Shown: positions 28,607 through 32,844 of the stretch, piece after piece
How positions within the stretch are numbered: position 1 is the stretch's first letter
Layout: each line of letters starts with the position of its first letter
Source of the DNA: RGIG1959 sp045651865
GTDB lineage: Bacteria > Bacillota > Clostridia > Oscillospirales > Acutalibacteraceae
Length of the DNA stretch: 32,844 nt
Reading direction: 5' to 3'
Assembly: GCA_045651865.1 (NCBI GenBank)
Contig: JAZRTC010000137.1
Location: 1 to 32,844 of the forward strand
Translations under genes and position numbers: made by a program
Notes under the pieces: generated by a model
Seen by the model: only the letters and a program-made list of their open reading frames with translations
Database searches by the model: none
Told to the model about the DNA's origin: nothing

Positions 28607-29800
28607 TCAATATTCTATAAGTTTGATATATTCGACCGTTGAACTCGGAGAAATTGTATTACGCTCTGTACACATAATCAAAATCTCATAGTTGTCAATG
28701 CGAATCAACACCTTATCGTAGCCGACAGGATTCTGATTATGACTCAGATAAGTCAATTCTGCCCCTATGTCTTGGGCAAGTTGTTCCGGAGAGATCTCTT
28801 TGGGCTGATAGATAAACAAATCAGAGGCGTGAATAATCTCACGAATCGCGATACAAATTCTGTCATCCGCAGGACGCGGCAAAGTTTCAGCCAGAATATA
28901 ATGTTCAGATGCATCTTTTGGAGCTTGTCGGATTTCTTCGGTTCCGGTGTCTGTCAGATTGAAAATATACTGACAAAATGAAAACGGAGTTTGGAAAAGG
29001 AAAGCAATTTCATCGGTATTGGCAGCGCCTAACGGCTTGCCGTATTGTGCTTCGATTTCGGCATAGGTTTTGCCAAGATCGGAAATCATACGAGGGTTTA
29101 GTTTAACTACGGAAGCATCCAGTGCGGGAGTGGTGTTTTTAGCGATCCAATGCACAGTCGAATCGGGGGTGATAATAAAATCCGATTCGGTTCTGATGGA
29201 GACCGACAAATCTTCAATGATAAAGCTGCAAAGATTATGCCCGTCCATTTGCATTTCGGCAGGTGTCGTGCCGTTGAACTCCACACCGTACATAGCTGCT
29301 AACTGTTCACCGGTGACACTTTCCGTCAACCCGAGGAAGATAACGGATGTTTTCATACCGGTCATAGCTTTGATGATGGCGTCGGGCTTTGGTTGAGGAA
29401 TCGGGTCAATCAGCCATTTGCCGCTTTCGTCTTTTTGCGGTTTGAAGTATCCGCACTCAAAAGCGCCAAACCCGTCTTTAAAAACATATCGTCCGCTACC
29501 GTCCGCCAGCACAGCAACCGGACCGTTGTAGCCATACAGTGCCGTCACTTCACCGTGTTTTTCTCTTGCCAGCGCAAAAGGCATACTGATCTCCGAAAGC
29601 AGATCACGGTTGACGGCAATGATCGGAGCAGGTTCGGTCGTGGTAGTTGTCGTTTCCGTTGTGGTCGTTGCCGCTTCGGTGGTTGTGGTGGTGTCGTTGC
29701 CGCTCTGCGGCTCGGGTTTGCTCGGTTGACAGGATACAAATAACAATAAGCATAAAGCGAGGGACAAAACAAAGGGTAACATTCTTTTCAAAGTTTTCAT
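28607..29800 (-). CDS. Uncharacterised lipoprotein with Thr-rich linker
   Basis: The product has 397 residues; AGGAGGG (29808-29814) lies 7 bases before the ATG. Residues 1-24 are a lipoprotein signal with the lipobox L-F-V-S-C, so Cys24 should be lipidated after cleavage. Residues ~37-59 are almost all Thr and Glu, a flexible surface linker. The rest is two mixed alpha/beta halves. One contains R-E-K-H-G-E-V-T-A-L-Y-G (about 80-91) and the other G-K-T-Y-A-E-I-E-A-Q-Y-G-K-P-L-G (about 247-262), both like the Y-G-x-P turns of small lipoprotein repeats. I do not recognise the family. It is monocistronic and divergent from radC. Confidence 0.82.
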   Translation of the reverse strand: MKTLKRMLPFVLSLALCLLLFVSCQPSKPEPQSGNDTTTTTEAATTTTETTTTTTEPAPIIAVNRDLLSEISMPFALAREKHGEVTALYGYNGPVAVLADGSGRYVFKDGFGAFECGYFKPQKDESGKWLIDPIPQPKPDAIIKAMTGMKTSVIFLGLTESVTGEQLAAMYGVEFNGTTPAEMQMDGHNLCSFIIEDLSVSIRTESDFIITPDSTVHWIAKNTTPALDASVVKLNPRMISDLGKTYAEIEAQYGKPLGAANTDEIAFLFQTPFSFCQYIFNLTDTGTEEIRQAPKDASEHYILAETLPRPADDRICIAIREIIHASDLFIYQPKEISPEQLAQDIGAELTYLSHNQNPVGYDKVLIRIDNYEILIMCTERNTISPSSTVEYIKLIEY

Positions 29801-29940
29801 ACATAATCCCTCCTGATGATAAAATGGGGTAGAGTATAAAATCAGTATATGCGTTGCTGTGCCATCGGAACCAGATCCTTTCTTTTGCGTATCCTATAAA
29901 AACAACTATTGAAAATAAACAGAAATCTTCTCAAAACCGC

Positions 29941-29989
29941 ACACATTCTCTACACAATTATAATATCATATTCTATAAGAATGTGTCAA
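29941..29989 (-). promoter_or_regulatory. Promoter of lipoprotein gene with overlapping inverted repeat
   Basis: On the minus strand, TTGACA (29989-29984), an 18-base spacer and TATTAT (29965-29960). A 9-bp perfect inverted repeat (ACACATTCT at 29941-29949, AGAATGTGT at 29978-29986) spans the -10, and a 13-base palindrome ATTCTATAAGAAT (29970-29982) lies in the spacer. Both are plausible operator elements. The 5' leader to the start codon is about 150 bases and holds no recognised riboswitch. Confidence 0.65.
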
Positions 29990-30017
29990 TACATTGGTGA
30001 TAGATTTTTGTCCGGTA

Positions 30018-30046
30018 TTGACTTCGACCTGTAATGTGTGTATACT
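30018..30046 (+). promoter_or_regulatory. Sigma-A-like promoter of radC
   Basis: TTGACT at 30018-30023, a 17-base spacer and TATACT at 30041-30046. Confidence 0.72.
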
Positions 30047-30065
30047 GAAACTGAAACAACGCTGT

Positions 30066-30100
30066 GTAAAAAAGGACTGCCACTTCAAAAGCGGCAGTCC
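30066..30100 (-). terminator. Hairpin in radC leader; terminator-like on the minus strand
   Basis: GGACTGCC (30074-30081) and GGCAGTCC (30093-30100) form a stem, extended by CTT/AAG around a CAA loop with one A-C mismatch. The T run is on the minus strand only. It lies between the radC promoter and its ribosome-binding site, so it would also fold in the radC mRNA leader. Confidence 0.5.
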
Positions 30101-30126
30101 GTAACTTTGATGTGAGGTGACCGATA

Positions 30127-30855
30127 TTGTCCGAAAATAAGGAGAAGAAGCCTAACCTGCACGCGGGACATCGCGAGCGGATGAAAAATCGCTATCTTTC
30201 CAAGGGCTTTCGCGATTTTGAGCCGCACGAGTTGATGGAGATCCTGCTTTATTACGGCGTGCCTCAGCGCGACACCAATCCGCTTGCGCACGAGCTTCTG
30301 AATACCTTTGGCAGTGTCAATGCCGTGCTGTCTGCTGATCGCGAGGTGCTGTGCTCCATCAAAGGTGTTACGCCGCATGTTGCCACCTTGCTCAATCTGG
30401 TGGGCGATCTTCATCGCTACTGTGCAGAGGAGGCAATGCCGCTCGGAATCCCGCTTCGTACAACGGCGGATTTTGTGAAGTTTCTCGGCCCGCGTTTTGA
30501 TCGCCTGGCTGTGGAGCAGGTGTGGATTGTGTGTATGGATGTGCTGTCCCGCGTGGTCGGTGTCCATCAGATCTCGTCGGGTACACCTCTCGGATCGGAT
30601 GTCAATATGCGTCGCATTCTTCAGTTGGCACTGGCGGATAACGCCTGCAAAATGGTGCTGGCACACAATCATCCATCGGGCATCGCGTTGCCGTCGCAGG
30701 TGGATATCACCACCACAACCGCGCTGGCAAAATCCTTGCAGGGTGTCCATATTCAGCTGATCGATCACCTGATTTTCGCAAGAGACAACGAATGTGTTTC
30801 ATTCAACGATACCGAGGAACTTCGCATGACCTTGAAGGGCGAAGAGTATCGATAA
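30127..30855 (+). CDS. radC: RadC / JAB-domain protein
   Basis: The product has 242 residues. TTG 30127 is the first start codon after an in-frame stop at 30118, and GAGGTGA (30114-30120) lies 6 bases before it. The N-terminal half carries a helix-hairpin-helix-like region (P-H-E-L-M-E-I-L-L, then S-I-K-G-V-T). The C-terminal half is a JAMM/MPN+ metalloprotease-like domain with H-N-H-P-S-G followed by S-Q-V-D, the zinc ligands of the family. Despite the name, a direct role in DNA repair is not established; RadC-type proteins are widespread and of uncertain function. It is followed by a repeat-like stretch rather than another gene. Confidence 0.93.
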   Translation: MSENKEKKPNLHAGHRERMKNRYLSKGFRDFEPHELMEILLYYGVPQRDTNPLAHELLNTFGSVNAVLSADREVLCSIKGVTPHVATLLNLVGDLHRYCAEEAMPLGIPLRTTADFVKFLGPRFDRLAVEQVWIVCMDVLSRVVGVHQISSGTPLGSDVNMRRILQLALADNACKMVLAHNHPSGIALPSQVDITTTTALAKSLQGVHIQLIDHLIFARDNECVSFNDTEELRMTLKGEEYR

Positions 30856-30908
30856 CATCCGGTTTGTGGCAACCTACATTGAATACAGTACAATCTTGCG
30901 GTGTGCGT

Positions 30909-30983
30909 CTTGGCTCCCTTGCCTAAAGGGGGCTGGCAAATGCGAAGCATTTGGCTGGGGGATTCCGTCGCGTTTCACGCGAC
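30909..30983. repeat. Compact three-hairpin element, probably a dispersed non-coding repeat
   Basis: Three adjacent hairpins occupy 75 bases of a gene-free stretch (30856-31095). The first is 30912-30934, with 9-bp arms including two wobbles. The second is CAAATGC-GAA-GCATTTG at 30937-30953. The third is GTCGCGT-TTC-ACGCGAC at 30967-30983. The T-G-G-C-T-C-C-C-T-T and G-G-C-T-G-G-G-G-G-A-T-T boundaries resemble, from memory, small dispersed repeats of clostridial genomes. A copy elsewhere cannot be shown from this window. The rest of the stretch holds no credible gene. Confidence 0.55.
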
Positions 30984-31056
30984 TGCGTACGAAAAAACGC
31001 GCAGGATGGAAGCTCCGCTTATTATGGACACGAAATGGGATTGGATATGACTTCAT

Positions 31057-31101
31057 AAATAAGCAAAAAGCACCTGCTCTGCAGGTGCTTTTTGCTTATT
31101 T
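31057..31101. terminator. Bidirectional terminator with a 21-bp perfect stem
   Basis: The 21-base arms (31057-31077 and 31081-31101) are exactly complementary over a TCT loop. A-rich and T-rich ends let it act on both strands, for radC transcripts from the left and for the CLC gene from the right. The CLC stop codon (31096-31098) is inside the right arm. Confidence 0.93.
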
Positions 31102-32355
31102 TACAGGGCGGTTGATGTATTCCGCGCGAAGCTTGGAATACATAATATGCTGTTCGTGGTACAGTCCGTAATTGCCCGAGAGGATGTAGCTGATGACGCA
31201 GGCAGGCGCAAACAGCAGTAAGCCTTCCGAGCCGAACAGCTCGATGCTTAAAATGATCGAGGCGACGGGGCAGTTGACCACAGCGCAGAACACCGCGATC
31301 ATACCGATTGCCGCGGCAACGCGCGGATCCATTCCGATCAGACTGCCTGCCACACAACCGAAGGTCGAGCCGATGAACAGCGTCGGCACGATCTCGCCGC
31401 CTTTGAAGCCGCATCCGATGGTGATGGCTGTGAACAGCATCTTCCACAGGAACGCGGCAGGGATGGCAGTGCCGTCGTTGACGGCGCTGAACACAAATGC
31501 CGTTCCCGAGCCGTTGTAGTTGTTGGAGCCACAAAGCCAGGTCAGCAGGATAATACTGCAACCGCCGACGACAATGCGGATATACGGGTTTGCAAACCCT
31601 TTTTTGAACAGGCGGTGGCTCTCACGCATCGCCAGACAAAAGACAATACTGATGCCTGCGCACAGCACAGCAAGGATTGCCACGCGCCACAGAACATCCC
31701 ACGATACGGCGGGAATGTCAACGGTGAAGTGCATCGGGTGTGCGCCCAGCAACAACGCAATCGCGTAGCTGAGCAGAGAAGCGATGGTGCAGGGGAGAAG
31801 TGCCGCGTAATACATCACGCCGACGCTGATGACTTCGATGGCAAAAAAGACCGCGGTCAGCGGGGTGCAGAACAGCGCCGAAAACAGTGCGCTCATACCG
31901 CACAGCGTGATGATGTGCATATCGCGGTCGTTGAGACGAAGCAGCTTGCCGACCTTGACGCCGATACTGCCGCCCAGCTGCAGTGCCGCACCTTCACGGC
32001 CTGCCGAGCCGCCCAGCAGATGCGTCAGCACGGTGCTGACAAAGATCAGCGGTGCCATCACAAGACGGATGTGCTGACCGGTGCGCACCGAGCCGATGAC
32101 CTCGTCCGTGCCGGCGGATTTGAGCATATCGGTGGCGGCATACAGCCACACAATGACAATGCCGCCGACGGGCAGAAGCCAGATCAGCCAACTGTTGGCA
32201 TCAAAGATGAGGTTCGAAAATTCGACGCTTTTATGAAACAGCGTGCCGAGCGGGCCGCCGATCGCGCCTGTGATCAGCGCGACCGTGAGCCATTTTCCGA
32301 TGGAGCGCAGGTATTCAAGACCTTGCTTGCGCTTTTCATTTAAGATGTGTCTCAT
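31096..32355 (-). CDS. CLC-family anion channel/antiporter, possibly fluoride-type
   Basis: The product has 419 residues. ATG 32355 is chosen because AGGAG (32364-32368) is 8 bases upstream; a GTG at 32364 overlaps it. About ten hydrophobic segments are visible. The gating-glutamate motif is G-S-A-G-R-E-G-A (Glu121), where chloride CLCs have G-R-E-G-P. The first selectivity loop, usually G-S-G-I-P, is replaced by S-A-G-T-D-E at 80-85. Residues 316-321 read G-F-K-G-G-E, a form I associate with the fluoride/proton CLC-F clade rather than chloride CLCs. I saw no fluoride riboswitch upstream. The gene starts 1 base after the MATE stop, so the two are translationally coupled. Confidence 0.82.
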   Translation of the reverse strand: MRHILNEKRKQGLEYLRSIGKWLTVALITGAIGGPLGTLFHKSVEFSNLIFDANSWLIWLLPVGGIVIVWLYAATDMLKSAGTDEVIGSVRTGQHIRLVMAPLIFVSTVLTHLLGGSAGREGAALQLGGSIGVKVGKLLRLNDRDMHIITLCGMSALFSALFCTPLTAVFFAIEVISVGVMYYAALLPCTIASLLSYAIALLLGAHPMHFTVDIPAVSWDVLWRVAILAVLCAGISIVFCLAMRESHRLFKKGFANPYIRIVVGGCSIILLTWLCGSNNYNGSGTAFVFSAVNDGTAIPAAFLWKMLFTAITIGCGFKGGEIVPTLFIGSTFGCVAGSLIGMDPRVAAAIGMIAVFCAVVNCPVASIILSIELFGSEGLLLFAPACVISYILSGNYGLYHEQHIMYSKLRAEYINRPVK

Positions 32356-32356
32356 A

Positions 32357-32844
32357 TTATACACTCCTGTGTGTCATCGGCTTGATCTCTTTTTTGTACA
32401 GATGGATAAAGAAGACAGTGCTTAGTGTCAACGACATGATTTCCGCAATGGGGAACGCCCACCATACCGCGTGAATATCACCCGAAAGCGACAGCAGATA
32501 GGCCGTCGGGATCAGCACGACAAGCTGACGGCCGACCGAGACGGTCAGGCTGAGAAGACCGTGTGACAGTGCCTGAAACACCGAGGTCACGATGATGCAG
32601 AAGCCTGCAAACAGGAAACTCAGGCTGATGGTACGAAGTGCCGTAATCGCAATGTCAAAGGTGATCTCAGACAGCTTGAACGGCATAAGAAGAAGCTGGG
32701 GGAACAGCTGGAACAGCAACAAACCGACCAGCATCATCCCCACAGCACTGATGATGCTCAGGCGGATGGTTTTCATAATACGGTCGGGGTTTTTCGCGCC
32801 GTAATTGTACGCAATGATCGGCACCATACAAGTCGGAGGGCAAG
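32357..32844 (-). CDS. MATE-family efflux transporter, 5' part beyond window
   Basis: The frame is open to the right edge; about 161 C-terminal residues are visible. MVPIIAYNYGAKNPDRIMK near the edge matches the conserved P-I-I-x-Y-N-Y-G-A block at the start of the second half of MATE (Na+- or H+-coupled multidrug) transporters. Four or so membrane helices follow (about 24-44, 62-82, 95-113, 117-141) with a basic C-terminal tail. The five codons before the Met at 32827 do not look like the usual G-x-G-N-G lead-in; this may be divergence or edge error. It is the upstream partner of the CLC gene. Substrate is unknown. Confidence 0.85.
   Translation of the reverse strand, partial: CPPTCMVPIIAYNYGAKNPDRIMKTIRLSIISAVGMMLVGLLLFQLFPQLLLMPFKLSEITFDIAITALRTISLSFLFAGFCIIVTSVFQALSHGLLSLTVSVGRQLVVLIPTAYLLSLSGDIHAVWWAFPIAEIMSLTLSTVFFIHLYKKEIKPMTHRSV

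Noticed and set aside
29840..29863. Possible seven-codon leader peptide (MAQQRIY) in the lipoprotein leader
   Set aside because: An AAAGGA lies upstream, but such short frames arise by chance and no attenuator-like structure surrounds it.
32365..32400. Fluoride riboswitch upstream of the CLC gene
   Set aside because: The CLC start is 1 base from the MATE stop and the upstream sequence is MATE coding; no riboswitch core is visible.

Overview
The window looks like chromosomal DNA from an anaerobic, spore-forming Clostridia member, probably of the Ruminococcaceae/Oscillospiraceae type. Supporting evidence is spoIIR (sporulation), an oxygen-sensitive pyruvate formate-lyase with its activase, dockerin-bearing secreted proteins, HPr kinase, WhiA, AGGAGG ribosome-binding sites and sigma-A-like promoters. 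I saw no rRNA, tRNA, CRISPR array, prophage or intact insertion sequence. The genus is inference.

Layout, left to right. (1) 1-3301: two dockerin-bearing secreted proteins; the first is cut by the window edge. (2) 3315-6365: a BlaI/MecI-type repressor and a BlaR1-type M56 membrane protease behind a promoter with two dyads. (3) 6365-8266: a 63-residue orphan protein and class II galT. (4) 8314-11608: a pyruvate formate-lyase operon in which the glycyl-radical domain is a separate 80-residue protein between the catalytic chain and the activase. (5) 11720-16513: a PlsC-like acyltransferase with an embedded zinc ribbon, a GH26-like secreted enzyme with an N-terminal dockerin, and spoIIR. (6) Minus strand 16548-20088: a membrane-anchored secreted metallophosphoesterase and pfkA, each with its own promoter. 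(7) Minus strand 20136-28488: an apparent operon rluA-hprK-ROK glucokinase-murB-whiA-dnaE read from one strong promoter. (8) 28559-30855: a Thr-rich-linker lipoprotein (minus) divergent from radC (plus). (9) 30856-31101: a small multi-hairpin repeat-like element and a very long bidirectional terminator. (10) 31096-32844 (minus): a MATE transporter, cut by the window edge, tightly coupled to a CLC-family antiporter/channel with a non-canonical selectivity region.

Physiology. Secreted dockerin proteins and a GH26-like enzyme point to use of plant or host glycans. GalT, ROK glucokinase, PfkA and HPr kinase handle and control sugar entry into glycolysis. The split Pfl system converts pyruvate to acetyl-CoA and formate. 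The most unusual features are the split Pfl with its upstream dyad, the BlaI/M56 pair with a non-penicillin-binding ectodomain, and the zinc-ribbon acyltransferase. I did not find an obviously new defence or mobile system.
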